DNA from: Spirosoma sp. KCTC 42546
Lineage (GTDB): Bacteria > Bacteroidota > Bacteroidia > Cytophagales > Spirosomataceae
DNA length: 64,000 bases
Reading direction: 5' to 3'
Assembly: GCF_006965485.1 (NCBI RefSeq)
Contig: NZ_CP041360.1
Coordinates: 7,420,501-7,484,500 of the forward strand
Position numbers and translations under genes: made by a program. This document shows, piece by piece, positions 51,409 through 60,706 of the stretch (positions within the stretch are counted from its first letter, which is position 1; each line of letters starts with the position of its first letter). The notes under the pieces are model-generated. The model had not been told where the DNA came from, did no database searches, and was given only the letters and a program-made list of their open reading frames with translations.

Positions 51409-54400
51409 ATGCCAGGCGTGAAGTACCAACAATATGAGTCCCTCGACTACGCGCAGATCGCAGCCGAGGTATTGACTTACTGGAATCAAAATCAGGTATT
51501 TGAACAATCAGTGGCGATCCGCGATGGGCAGCCCACATTTACGTTCTACGAAGGACCGCCATCAGCCAATGGAGCCCCTGGAATTCACCATGTGATGGCC
51601 CGGACGATTAAGGACATTTTTTGTCGGTATAAAACGCTTCAGGGATTCCAGGTCGAGCGCAAAGGCGGCTGGGATACACACGGACTACCCATTGAATTAC
51701 AGGTTGAAAAAGAGTTGGGTATTACCAAAGATCATATCGGCAAACCCGAGTCGGAAGGGGGTATCAGCGTGGAAGAGTACAACCGCAAATGCCGAGAAAC
51801 GGTCATGCGGTTTACGGATCAGTGGAACGACCTGACCCAGAAAATGGGCTATTGGGTGGACCTCGATAATCCTTACGTCACCTACAAAAACGAATACATC
51901 GAATCGGTTTGGTGGCTGCTCAAGCAGTTGTACGACCAAAAGACGGCAACTGGCGAGCGAATGCTCTATAAAGGCTACACCATCCAACCCTATTCGCCAA
52001 AGGCAGGAACGGGTTTAAGTTCGCACGAGTTGAATATGCCGGGCACCTATAAAGATGTGCGGGATACGACCATTGTTGCCCAGTTTAAGGTGAAGCCAAG
52101 CGGTAAATCGGGCTTTTTGTTTTTCGATTCTGCCGATGCCGATATCTATATCCTGGCCTGGACCACCACGCCCTGGACACTACCCGCCAACTCAGCGCTG
52201 ACCGTTGGGGCCAACATCGACTATGTATTGGTGAAAACCATCAACCCCTACACGCACGTAGTGGTGCATGTGGTGATGGCCAAAAACTTAGTGGGACGAT
52301 GGTTGAACGAAAAAGGCAAGGTCGATTCGCGTACTAGCCCTGCCTTCGATGCCTACCTGCCTACGGATAAAATAACGCCCTGGACCATTGTTTCGGAGTT
52401 TAAAGGCCAACACCTCGAAGGTATCGAGTATGAGCAGTTGATGCCCTATGTTCAACCAGCTACTCCTGCCTTCCGGGTTATTCTGGGCGATTTCGTCACG
52501 ACTGAAGATGGTACGGGTATCGTGCATACCTCGCCAACTTTTGGGGCCGATGACTTCCGGGTAGCGCAGGCTGCGGGTATTCCACCGATCATGGTCAAGG
52601 ATGAAACGGGAAAATATGTACCGATTGTGGATAAACACGGCCAGTTTGTGGATGAAATCACAGATTATGCCGGACGGTACGTAAAAGAGGAATATTACTC
52701 CGACGAAGAACGCGAAGATCCTGATTTCAAACCGACCGATGTGCTGATTGCCATCAAGCTGAAGGAAGAAAACAAAGCGTTCCGGGTTGAGAAATACGAA
52801 CACCCCTACCCACACTGCTGGCGGACGGATAAGCCGATTTTGTATTATCCACTCGATAGCTGGTTTATCCGCACGACAGCAAAGAAAGAGCAATTGGTTG
52901 AACTGAATAAAACGATCAACTGGCAACCCGAGAGTACGGGAACAGGCCGCTTTGGCAACTGGCTCGAAAATCTTGTAGACTGGAACCTAAGCCGTAGCCG
53001 TTTCTGGGGAACACCCCTGCCGATCTGGCGCACTGAAACGGGCGAAGAAGTTTGCGTTGGATCGGTCGACGAAATGAAGGCGCATGTCGCAGAAGCCCAG
53101 AAATCTGGTAAGTTAAGCGACGAGCAACAAGCGAAAAACGACGAGTTTCTGCAAAAGCTTTCATCTGGCGATTACGACCTCCACCGGCCTTATGTCGATG
53201 AAGTCTATTTCGTTTCGGAGAGCGGTCAGGTGATGCAGCGCGAATCTGACCTGATCGACGTTTGGTTTGATTCAGGAGCGATGCCGTATGCGCAATGGCA
53301 TTATCCGTTCGAAAATCAGGACGTGTTCAAAAAAGCGTTTCCGGCCGATTTTATCTCCGAAGGCGTTGACCAAACTCGGGGCTGGTTCTTTACGCTCCAT
53401 GCCATTGCGGTGATGCTATTTGATTCGGTGGCGTTCAAAAACGTAGTTTCGACAGGATTGGTGCTGGATAAAAACGGCAACAAAATGTCGAAACGACTAG
53501 GCAATGCTGTCGATCCATTTGAAACACTTGCGAAATATGGCCCCGATGCAACGCGCTGGTACATGATCACCAACGCTGAGCCCTGGGATAACCTTAAATT
53601 CAATACCGATGGCATTGGCGAAGTGCAGCGGAAGTTGTTCGGCACACTGTCCAATACCTATAACTTTTTCGCGCTCTACGCCAATCTGGATGCGTTTACG
53701 TTTGCCGGACGAAGCGTGCCTGTAGCTGAACGACCTGAACTGGATCGCTGGATTTTATCCAAACTGCAATCATTGATTCTGGAAGTTGGTACTCAGTTTG
53801 ATAGCTACAATCCTACGAAAGCAGGTCGGGCGGTTCAGGATTTCGTGAACGACCAGTTATCAAACTGGTACGTCCGTTTATCGCGCAGGCGTTTCTGGTC
53901 TGGGGTCGCGATCGATGGTGAGTTGACCCTCGACAAACGGGCGGCCTACGAAACTCTGCACGAATGTCTGACAACCATATCGCAATTAATGTCGCCTATC
54001 GCGCCGTTTTATGCCGATTGGTTGTATCGCAACCTAACAGAAGCCGCCACGTCGGTTCACTTAACCGACTTCCCGGCGGCTGATCAGGCGCTGATCAACA
54101 CAGAACTGGAGCAATCGATGGAACTGGCCCAGGAAGTATCGTCGCTGGTACATTCGCTTAGAAAAGGCCATAAGCTAAAAGTTCGGCAGCCACTAAGCCG
54201 TGTACTGATTCCGGTCCTGAATGCGGATACGCGTCGGCAAATTGAGCACGTTAGCCCGATCATTATGTCGGAAGTGAACGTAAAAGCGGTTGAGTTTGTG
54301 GATGATGCCAGCGGTATCCTGAAAAAGAAAGTTAAACCGAACTTCAAGGCGCTGGGCCCTAAGTTTGGCAAACAGATGAAAGATGTTGCCGCCGTCATCA

Positions 54401-54837
54401 CAGCGATGACGCCCGAGCAATTGAAACAACTGGAACAATCCGACAGCTTGCAGCTTGGCTCGTTCGATTTACAATTGTCGGATGTTGAAATTCTGACCGA
54501 AGATATTCCAGGCTGGCTCGTGGCCAGCGACAGTGGCTTGACAGTGGCACTAGACGTTCATGTAACCGACGAATTACGGGGAGAAGGTATTGCCCGCGAT
54601 TTTGTAAACCGGATTCAGAACCTGCGTAAAGACCGTGATTTTTCGGTGACTGACAAGATTCGCATTGAACTTGAACGGAACAACGAAGCACTGGCAACCG
54701 CCATTGAAGCCAACCGTGATTATATCCGGCAGGAAGTTCAGGCCGTTTCACTAGATTTAGTGAGTGGCCTAAATGGCACTGCGGCAGAAATAGAGATGGA
54801 CGAGTTCCAGTTACGGCTCAAAATAGAACGGGCTTAA
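51409..54837 (+). CDS. ileS: Isoleucyl-tRNA synthetase
   Basis: The 1142-residue class I synthetase charges tRNA-Ile. The HIGH-type motif appears in GPPSANGAPGIHHVMART (about 48-65), the editing (CP1) domain at about 200-420 contains TTPWTLPANSAL and GTGIVHTSPTFGADD, and the KMSKS motif is seen in KNGNKMSKRLGN (about 687-698). The anticodon-binding region follows (about 760-950). The length and the C-terminal extension of about 180 residues agree with the eukaryote-like IleS type used by Bacteroidota, which elsewhere is associated with mupirocin tolerance. No T-box leader is seen. Confidence 0.97.
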   Translation: MPGVKYQQYESLDYAQIAAEVLTYWNQNQVFEQSVAIRDGQPTFTFYEGPPSANGAPGIHHVMARTIKDIFCRYKTLQGFQVERKGGWDTHGLPIELQVEKELGITKDHIGKPESEGGISVEEYNRKCRETVMRFTDQWNDLTQKMGYWVDLDNPYVTYKNEYIESVWWLLKQLYDQKTATGERMLYKGYTIQPYSPKAGTGLSSHELNMPGTYKDVRDTTIVAQFKVKPSGKSGFLFFDSADADIYILAWTTTPWTLPANSALTVGANIDYVLVKTINPYTHVVVHVVMAKNLVGRWLNEKGKVDSRTSPAFDAYLPTDKITPWTIVSEFKGQHLEGIEYEQLMPYVQPATPAFRVILGDFVTTEDGTGIVHTSPTFGADDFRVAQAAGIPPIMVKDETGKYVPIVDKHGQFVDEITDYAGRYVKEEYYSDEEREDPDFKPTDVLIAIKLKEENKAFRVEKYEHPYPHCWRTDKPILYYPLDSWFIRTTAKKEQLVELNKTINWQPESTGTGRFGNWLENLVDWNLSRSRFWGTPLPIWRTETGEEVCVGSVDEMKAHVAEAQKSGKLSDEQQAKNDEFLQKLSSGDYDLHRPYVDEVYFVSESGQVMQRESDLIDVWFDSGAMPYAQWHYPFENQDVFKKAFPADFISEGVDQTRGWFFTLHAIAVMLFDSVAFKNVVSTGLVLDKNGNKMSKRLGNAVDPFETLAKYGPDATRWYMITNAEPWDNLKFNTDGIGEVQRKLFGTLSNTYNFFALYANLDAFTFAGRSVPVAERPELDRWILSKLQSLILEVGTQFDSYNPTKAGRAVQDFVNDQLSNWYVRLSRRRFWSGVAIDGELTLDKRAAYETLHECLTTISQLMSPIAPFYADWLYRNLTEAATSVHLTDFPAADQALINTELEQSMELAQEVSSLVHSLRKGHKLKVRQPLSRVLIPVLNADTRRQIEHVSPIIMSEVNVKAVEFVDDASGILKKKVKPNFKALGPKFGKQMKDVAAVITAMTPEQLKQLEQSDSLQLGSFDLQLSDVEILTEDIPGWLVASDSGLTVALDVHVTDELRGEGIARDFVNRIQNLRKDRDFSVTDKIRIELERNNEALATAIEANRDYIRQEVQAVSLDLVSGLNGTAAEIEMDEFQLRLKIERA

Positions 54838-54902
54838 CGATCAAACCTCCCGAACGCGTTGAGTTGCTAGAGCGGCACCGTTTCAGGACGTGAGTTTACG
54901 AG

Positions 54903-54930
54903 AGGCACCTTCGATCGAAGGTGCCTTTTT
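54903..54930 (+). terminator. Terminator of ileS
   Basis: AGGCACCTTCGA and TCGAAGGTGCCT form a perfect palindrome at 54903-54926, followed by T to 54930. The rest of the 318-bp gap up to 55156 shows no gene or repeat that I can support. Confidence 0.9.
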
Positions 54931-55156
54931 GCTTGTTCAGTAGTTTCTGTCTGAACCACTGAATTTACCCAATATTGTAAAATAAGTACACAACGGCATG
55001 AATGTTGTAAGTAAGTACCTGAGTACGTAATTGATATGCTGTTAAAATTCCCTTGCTGCCATTTGTTGAAGCGGGCCCAGCTATACTCAAACCCCTAGCC
55101 CATTTAATGAATAGTAGCTTACGATAGTAGCGGCACTCACTTAAATACTTACAACC

Positions 55157-55555
55157 TTGATAGATATTTTACGAACTACGTTACACTCATTTGTCAATAA
55201 TTATCAGGCCGTTATGTGGCGGCTACGTGAGTGTTCGCTCAACGATGAGCAATTAGGGATTGCCGTAGGACTCAGTGGAAACGCCATTCGGAACCGGCGC
55301 AGCAAGCCCGATCTCTGGAAACTATCAGATGTTCAGCGATTAGCTGCTCATTTTACGCTACCCACTACAGCTTGTGTTCAGCTCAATCAGACACTCAATG
55401 AGCTGACAAGTACCCTAAAAAAACTCTCTCCCGACGAACGTCGACGCATTGAACGACAGTTACTTGTAAAGATAACTCAGTTGGAATCGTACAATCAAAG
55501 CGACTGGCCCGTCAGGAATTTACTTAAGATGCATCAGGCATTATACAATGCCTGA
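55157..55555 (+). CDS. Unknown protein with possible helix-turn-helix
   Basis: The 132-residue frame starts with TTG at 55157 because no ATG precedes the conserved-looking part; the next ATG is at 55214. The middle (LNDEQLGIAVGLSGNAIRNRRSKPDLWKLSDVQRLAAHF) has the shape of a helix-turn-helix of the Cro/XRE type, where the second helix would be LSGNAIRNRRS. The C-terminal half (TLNELTSTLKKLSPDERRRIERQLLVKI) is helical, perhaps a dimerisation coil. It is alone between ileS and the phosphatase gene. DNA binding is inferred from shape only. Confidence 0.62.
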   Translation: MIDILRTTLHSFVNNYQAVMWRLRECSLNDEQLGIAVGLSGNAIRNRRSKPDLWKLSDVQRLAAHFTLPTTACVQLNQTLNELTSTLKKLSPDERRRIERQLLVKITQLESYNQSDWPVRNLLKMHQALYNA

Positions 55556-55645
55556 AAACTAATTAGCTGATTGCGAACAAATTACGCTTATTGACGGATT
55601 TGTCGGTCGTCAGGTGTAATTTTACGGTGTCTTCTCATTCACCGT

Positions 55646-57982
55646 ATGCACTACGCTCGTTGCCTGACTCTGGCTTTCCTTCTGATTTTTGGGCAGAACG
55701 TTCTGGCTCAATTACCTGGTATTGTTCGTGGCCCCTACTTGCAGGTACTTACACCAAACTCGGTTGTCGTTCGCTGGCGTACAGATCAGCCCACAACTGG
55801 TCGGGTATGGTATGGTTTGGCAGCCAGTCAGCTTACTGAGAATACCCGTGAAAGCCAGCCCACTCTCGAACATGCACTGACCATCACGGGGCTGCAACCG
55901 GCAACCCGCTACGCCTATGCCATTGGCTACGACGATACACAATTAGCATCGGGTCCAGACTACTATGTTAAAACGGCTGTGCCGACTGGCGATACCCGCC
56001 CCTTTCGGATGTGGGTACTAGGTGACTTTGGCAGTGGCAGCGATAATCAGACAAACGTCTATCAGGCCTATCGCAATGCTACCGCTAACCGGCCAGCTGA
56101 TTTATGGCTTTGGCTTGGCGACAATGCGTACTCGTTTGGTTTCGAGGAAGAATATCAACGGCTGGTTTTTCCGGTGTACGCACCCACACTCCGCAATACG
56201 CCCCTATTTATTACACCGGGCAATCACGATTACGCCGATAGCGAAACAAATTTCAACACAGCCTATTACAATCTATTTTCGTTTCCGCAACAGGGTGAAA
56301 CAGGGGGTGTTCCGTCGGGTTCAAAGTCATATTATTCTTCCAGCTACGGCAATGTCCATTTAATCTCACTGGACTCGCAGGGCCGACAGGATGGACAATA
56401 TCGGCTATATGATACCACCTCTACTCAGGTACAATGGCTCAAACGTGATCTGGCGGCTAACAAATTGCCCTGGACAATCGTCATTTTTCACCATCCACCC
56501 TATAGCAAAGGCGGCCACAACTCCGATACGGAGGAATCTATGCGGCTTATCCGCGAGAACCTGACCCCAATTCTGGAGCGCTACGGAGTCGATTTAGTCC
56601 TGAATGGGCATAGTCATGGCTACGAACGAACGTACCGGATTAAGGGATTACGTGGTTTAGCTAACACCTACGATAAAAGCCAAAACCTTGTCGAAAATAC
56701 GACAGCCCGTTACGATGGCTCGCTCAACTCCTGCCCTATTCTGACAAAGGGCCAGGGAACGGTGTACATTGTTAACGGTTCTGGTGGTCAACTAGGCGGA
56801 CAATCCGTCGACTTTCCGCATCCGGCTACGGTTTACAATAATACTACACTTGGTGGATCAATGCTGCTTGACGTAGTTGATAATCGCCTGGATGCTCAGT
56901 TAGTCATGTCCGACGGTTCTGTGCAGGATAAGTTTACGATCATGAAAAATGTGAATAAATCGGCTTCCTTTACCGCCGAGTTCGCCGACACACTTGCCTT
57001 TTCGGCATCATGGATAGGCGACTATCGCTGGCCAACTGGACAAACCAGCCGTACCATTCGCTACATAGCCGATAAGGCCGGCACGTTCCCAGTTGTTGTT
57101 ACTGACAATCAAGAGTGTCTAGCCGACCAATTTACGGTAAGCGTCCAGCAACCGCCTAAACTAACGGCAAAAGTATCCGGCACTACATCCGGCACTACAT
57201 CGGTTTGTGTAGGCAGCACCTTCGCGGTTACAGCAACACCCGAAAATACCAGCAAGGCGTCAACCTGGCAGTACGATGTGCTCCTGTCTGATGCCTCGGG
57301 TGATTTTACAAACGAAACGATTGTTGGCTCAGGGTCACTGACAACTCTAAATGCGTCGCTTCCAGCCAATTTAGCTCCCGGCGCAGGCTACAGAGTACGA
57401 GTGCGGCCACGCGGCATTTCGTATGCACAGCTTGTATCGAGCGATGGATTTACAGTAAAACCCTTACCAACCGCTACATTAGCTGGCTCGGGAACGGTAT
57501 TGCAAGGACAACCCATTGATCTCTCGCTCAGCTTCACAGGCGATAGCCCCTGGAAAGGCACGTTGTCGGATGGAACGGCATTTTCGAGCAGCACAACGCC
57601 CACTGTCCAAACAGTTCAACCAACCAAATCCACTGTTTACTCAATAGCGAGTGTTGAAAATAGTTGCGGTAAAGGCAGCGCTTCAGGACAGGCAACCATA
57701 ACAGTGCTTTTACCGACCGCCGAAGAAGAATTTTCGGGTGGACAACTTCGGATTTACCCGAATCCAACGCATGAAGTAGTGTATATTGAGTTAACGACGA
57801 ATCAGAAAAAGGAGGTCACGTTAAGCCTGAGTGATAGTCAGGGCCGATCGGTGTTCCAGAAACAATATGGATCGGTTTCTTCGGTAATAGAAACTATTTC
57901 AATGCCCCATGCCACAGGAACCTACATGCTTACCATTCAGGCGGGGCAGAACAAGGTGGTTAGAAAGGTGGTGCGGCAATAA
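55646..57982 (+). CDS. Secreted purple acid phosphatase-like metallophosphoesterase with T9SS tail
   Basis: The 778-residue protein has a signal peptide (about 1-21), an N-terminal FN3-like purple-acid-phosphatase domain (25-110) and a metallophosphoesterase core with all metal motifs: GDFG (126-129), GDNAY (158-162), GNHD (192-195), FHHPPY (281-286) and GHSHGYER (321-328). Ig-like modules fill about 440-690, and a T9SS type A sorting domain ends the protein (LRIYPNPTHEVVYIEL ... ATGTYMLTI). It probably releases phosphate from organic esters outside the cell. A TonB-domain protein gene follows 88 bp downstream. Confidence 0.93.
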   Translation: MHYARCLTLAFLLIFGQNVLAQLPGIVRGPYLQVLTPNSVVVRWRTDQPTTGRVWYGLAASQLTENTRESQPTLEHALTITGLQPATRYAYAIGYDDTQLASGPDYYVKTAVPTGDTRPFRMWVLGDFGSGSDNQTNVYQAYRNATANRPADLWLWLGDNAYSFGFEEEYQRLVFPVYAPTLRNTPLFITPGNHDYADSETNFNTAYYNLFSFPQQGETGGVPSGSKSYYSSSYGNVHLISLDSQGRQDGQYRLYDTTSTQVQWLKRDLAANKLPWTIVIFHHPPYSKGGHNSDTEESMRLIRENLTPILERYGVDLVLNGHSHGYERTYRIKGLRGLANTYDKSQNLVENTTARYDGSLNSCPILTKGQGTVYIVNGSGGQLGGQSVDFPHPATVYNNTTLGGSMLLDVVDNRLDAQLVMSDGSVQDKFTIMKNVNKSASFTAEFADTLAFSASWIGDYRWPTGQTSRTIRYIADKAGTFPVVVTDNQECLADQFTVSVQQPPKLTAKVSGTTSGTTSVCVGSTFAVTATPENTSKASTWQYDVLLSDASGDFTNETIVGSGSLTTLNASLPANLAPGAGYRVRVRPRGISYAQLVSSDGFTVKPLPTATLAGSGTVLQGQPIDLSLSFTGDSPWKGTLSDGTAFSSSTTPTVQTVQPTKSTVYSIASVENSCGKGSASGQATITVLLPTAEEEFSGGQLRIYPNPTHEVVYIELTTNQKKEVTLSLSDSQGRSVFQKQYGSVSSVIETISMPHATGTYMLTIQAGQNKVVRKVVRQ

Positions 57983-58070
57983 GGGGAACAGGTATTTTTG
58001 AAGTAGGTCAACCTAATTTTCTTCTTTCTTCCCGTGATCCATTGCTGTTGACTTACCTTAACATACCCGT

Positions 58071-58568
58071 ATGCGCTATTGGCGATTATTCCTGCTATTC
58101 GTAAGTAGTCATGTGGCTTTTGCTCAACTGGCAAGCCCTGATCTTAATCAGGACCCCGTTTTTACGACTGTTTTAAAGCGTCGTCTCACCTACCCTCGCC
58201 AGGCTGAGTGGTCCAGTGTATATGGTCGGGTTTTTGCCGGATTTACCGTTGATAATAAAGGGCGTATTCAGAACATTTCAATTCTAAACTCCAGCCACAA
58301 AGGCACTTATTATGGCTTTGAACCAACTATTCGAACAGCCTTAAAAAAGTTACCTTACCTAAGTCTTCAATACGCCGGTAGCTACATTTTACCGGTTTCT
58401 TTCATTTTTGTGGATTACCGCCATACGGATAAACCCTTTATTCCCCAGGATACCCTATTTATTCAGGATCTGGCGGGCCGAATCATATTGAAGGAGATCA
58501 ATGTATTTGGCAGTAGTACCAATAGTAGAGAGCGGATCATAGCCGCAGAAAAAAACGAGCCCTATTAA
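58071..58568 (+). CDS. Secreted TonB C-terminal-domain protein
   Basis: The 165-residue protein has a signal peptide (YWRLFLLFVSSHVAFAQ) and one TonB C-terminal domain at about 40-125 (LTYPRQAEWSSVYGRVFAGFTVDNKGRIQNISIL, IRTALKKLP). It lacks the membrane helix and proline-rich linker of a true TonB, so it cannot couple to ExbBD in the usual way; such free domains are common in Bacteroidota and their role is unclear. It follows the phosphatase gene and converges on ccmD. Confidence 0.8.
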   Translation: MRYWRLFLLFVSSHVAFAQLASPDLNQDPVFTTVLKRRLTYPRQAEWSSVYGRVFAGFTVDNKGRIQNISILNSSHKGTYYGFEPTIRTALKKLPYLSLQYAGSYILPVSFIFVDYRHTDKPFIPQDTLFIQDLAGRIILKEINVFGSSTNSRERIIAAEKNEPY

Positions 58569-58589
58569 GTGCCTGTGAGACACATATTG

Positions 58590-58620
58590 TGTTTTCGCTT
58601 GGCTTTTCCGAGTGAAAACA
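58590..58620. terminator. Hairpin between convergent TonB-domain and ccmD genes
   Basis: TGTTTTCGCT (58590-58599) pairs with AGTGAAAACA (58611-58620) with one G-U wobble around an 11-nt loop. No clear U tract follows on either strand, so termination efficiency is uncertain. Confidence 0.55.
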
Positions 58621-58630
58621 GGAGGCTTCA

Positions 58631-58792
58631 TCACAAAGAATCCTGACGCAGTTGCATTCTGCGTTTTACCCTATTTACCCGGCTTCCAATTCTAAGAAAG
58701 TAGTACAGCCACCCTGACAAAACAACCCCAATCACGACGACAACAACCCAGATTTTACCGTCTTCCCGTAGTATTTCTGTTAGTTTATCCAT
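58631..58792 (-). CDS. CcmD-like small membrane protein
   Basis: Reading the minus strand from ATG 58792 to TGA at 58633-58631 gives 53 residues: MDKLTEILREDGKIW, one membrane helix (VVVVVIGVVLSGWLYYF) and a basic tail (LRIGSRVNRVKRRM). This is the size and layout of the CcmD family, which helps release holo-CcmE from the CcmABC haem-handling complex during cytochrome c maturation. It starts 11 bp after the ccmC stop, as expected for the pair. It supports the function of the PQQ dehydrogenase and other cytochromes. Confidence 0.82.
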   Translation of the reverse strand: MDKLTEILREDGKIWVVVVVIGVVLSGWLYYFLRIGSRVNRVKRRMQLRQDSL

Positions 58793-58803
58793 TTTGCTAC
58801 TCG

Positions 58804-59526
58804 TTATAAATTGCCTGGGTCTTGTACTTGTATCGCCTGATGGGCAGCCGACTTTTTCGCTTCTTCCTGTTCGTCCAAATTTAGTTCTAACCGGCGCAGT
58901 CTAACGCGAAGTTGAGTAATCCAAAAACCAAGTAAGGTAAAGCCAATAAAAGCAGGTCTGATAATCCGTTTTATGGAGCTATCGGAATCATATTGATTAA
59001 AACCGGGGTTCCCGCCGTTGCCAGGATGTAATGAATCCGTTAAGCGGGGGAGGATAAGAATAAGGGGAATAAAAATAGCAAAGGCGAAGATGTTGTAGAC
59101 CGAAGAAATTCTAGCTCGGCGCATCTCGTCGTCAAATGATCCCCTTAGTACAAAATAAGCCAGATACATAAGCATACCAACGGCAACGCCATTCGTTTTA
59201 GGATCATTGGGCCATAAATCGCCCCAGGCAAAATAGGCCCATACCGATCCGGTAACACAACCCAGAACACCAAATAGAAGAGCCGTATTGGCAAATTCCA
59301 CTGATAACAAATCATCGTCAGCTTTCCCTTTTCTGAGGTACCGTATCGAAAAAATAGCGGACGACAGCAGCATAACCATCATCGCAATCCAAAGGGGGGG
59401 ATGAAAGAACGTATTGCGGATTGCCTCGTGTAAAATAGGTAATTTAGGCACAGGGCTCATCAAGCCTGCAATAAAGACATACGTTAAAATGAGAACGGTC
59501 AACGCTTTCCACCAGTGTTTTAGCAT
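58804..59526 (-). CDS. ccmC: Cytochrome c biogenesis protein CcmC (haem handling)
   Basis: The 240-residue protein has about six membrane helices and the tryptophan-rich periplasmic motif GSVWAYFAWGDLWPNDPK (about 94-111), the WWD-type signature that binds haem in the HCP superfamily. CcmC loads haem onto CcmE. The spacing to ccmD supports the name. CcmB and CcmE are not adjacent in this window, so the cluster is split or lies elsewhere. The C-terminal tail after the last helix is charged and longer than in enterobacterial CcmC. Confidence 0.9.
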   Translation of the reverse strand: MLKHWWKALTVLILTYVFIAGLMSPVPKLPILHEAIRNTFFHPPLWIAMMVMLLSSAIFSIRYLRKGKADDDLLSVEFANTALLFGVLGCVTGSVWAYFAWGDLWPNDPKTNGVAVGMLMYLAYFVLRGSFDDEMRRARISSVYNIFAFAIFIPLILILPRLTDSLHPGNGGNPGFNQYDSDSSIKRIIRPAFIGFTLLGFWITQLRVRLRRLELNLDEQEEAKKSAAHQAIQVQDPGNL

Positions 59527-59710
59527 ATGTCTATGGGCAAGTTTAGAATAGCGTTCAAAGATAGCTATACACCGCTTATGAACGTAAATTTTGCTGCCAT
59601 ATAGTTATCAGATAAACATCTGTATCACAGCCCTGTAAAGGCGGATTTTTAGTAGGAAAACTATGTTCAGGCAACACAAAAGCGCAGTAGGTGCGTCCCT
59701 ACCCGAAGCA

Positions 59711-60604
59711 TTACAGCACCTGCCCAATTCCAAATAACAGCACAAACAGTAAGGTGGTGAGGGCAAGCTGGCCCAGGCGGGCATTGAGTTCAGCAGGCAT
59801 CTTATGCGTAGCCACAGCCCGACCGTTCAGTATAAACAGCGGGAACGCCAGTAGGTAAACGTAACTGAACCAGGCCGCCCCTGTCAGAAACGAATAGGCA
59901 ACAGCACAGCCCATTCCGGTTAGGAGCAATCCCCAATGGTAGCGAATGGCTAGCGGCAACCCCAGACGTGCGGGGATTGAGCGTTTGCCGGTCATGGTGT
60001 CGGTTTCAATGTCGCGGATGTTATTGACGTTTAGCACACCCGTAGCAAATAATCCAACGCTTGTGGCGGGTAACAGCAGGATAGCACTGAACGAAAGCGT
60101 ATGTAAAAAATACGTTCCCAGTACGCCCACCCACCCAAAGAAAATCAGCACGGCAATATCACCAAAACCCGCGTATCCATACGGTCGTTTACCATTGGTG
60201 TAGCCAATGGCAGCAGCAATGCTGAGTAGGCCCAAGACCAGGAAAAACCAGAAGATTTTGGGGCCAGCATCATAAAAAGCCAGAGCAAGCAGCCCAATCC
60301 CAGAAATAAGCGAGAGTACCGACATTAGTACAATGCCTCGAAGCATGGCTTCTTTACTAATGTCGCCGGTAGCAACGGCCCGGCGGGGCCCCACCCGGAG
60401 TTCGGTGTCTTTACCTGAAACCGCGTCGCCGTAATCATTGGCAAAGTTGGACAGGATTTGGAGGAAGATGGTCGTCAGAGCGGCCAAAAGTGCAATTGGC
60501 CAACTGAAATGGTGATTGGCATATGCCAGAAAACTACCAAGAATAATACTGGCTAAGGATAGCGGTAACGTACGCGGCCGGGCAGCCGCAATCCAGCTTT
60601 TCAT
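59711..60604 (-). CDS. menA: 1,4-dihydroxy-2-naphthoate polyprenyltransferase
   Basis: The 297-residue membrane enzyme belongs to the UbiA superfamily. The first Asp-rich motif is NFANDYGDAVSGKDTE (about 67-82) and the second is NVNNIRDIETDTMTGKRS (about 190-207), which together bind Mg and the prenyl diphosphate. The start MKSWIAAARPRTLPLSLASI is typical of MenA. It joins the polyprenyl chain to dihydroxynaphthoate, the step before menaquinone. I chose ATG 60604; the longer frame from 60673 reads through an inverted repeat. It lies 102 bp downstream of the peroxidase gene. Confidence 0.95.
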   Translation of the reverse strand: MKSWIAAARPRTLPLSLASIILGSFLAYANHHFSWPIALLAALTTIFLQILSNFANDYGDAVSGKDTELRVGPRRAVATGDISKEAMLRGIVLMSVLSLISGIGLLALAFYDAGPKIFWFFLVLGLLSIAAAIGYTNGKRPYGYAGFGDIAVLIFFGWVGVLGTYFLHTLSFSAILLLPATSVGLFATGVLNVNNIRDIETDTMTGKRSIPARLGLPLAIRYHWGLLLTGMGCAVAYSFLTGAAWFSYVYLLAFPLFILNGRAVATHKMPAELNARLGQLALTTLLFVLLFGIGQVL

Positions 60605-60611
60605 AATGGAT

Positions 60612-60695
60612 AATGTAAAATGAATAATGGATAATGATGTTATCGGCAAATGGCCGATCCACTCATTATCCATTATTCATTATTCATTTTACATT
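60612..60695. terminator. Long inverted repeat between peroxidase and menA
   Basis: A 26-bp arm at 60612-60637 matches the complement of 60663-60695, which carries one extra 7-base TATTCAT word. The arms are built from the short word ATAATGGATAATGA and its variants. It lies just after the stop of the minus-strand peroxidase gene and before menA. Confidence 0.6.
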
Positions 60696-60706
60696 AGCTA
60701 TTAACA

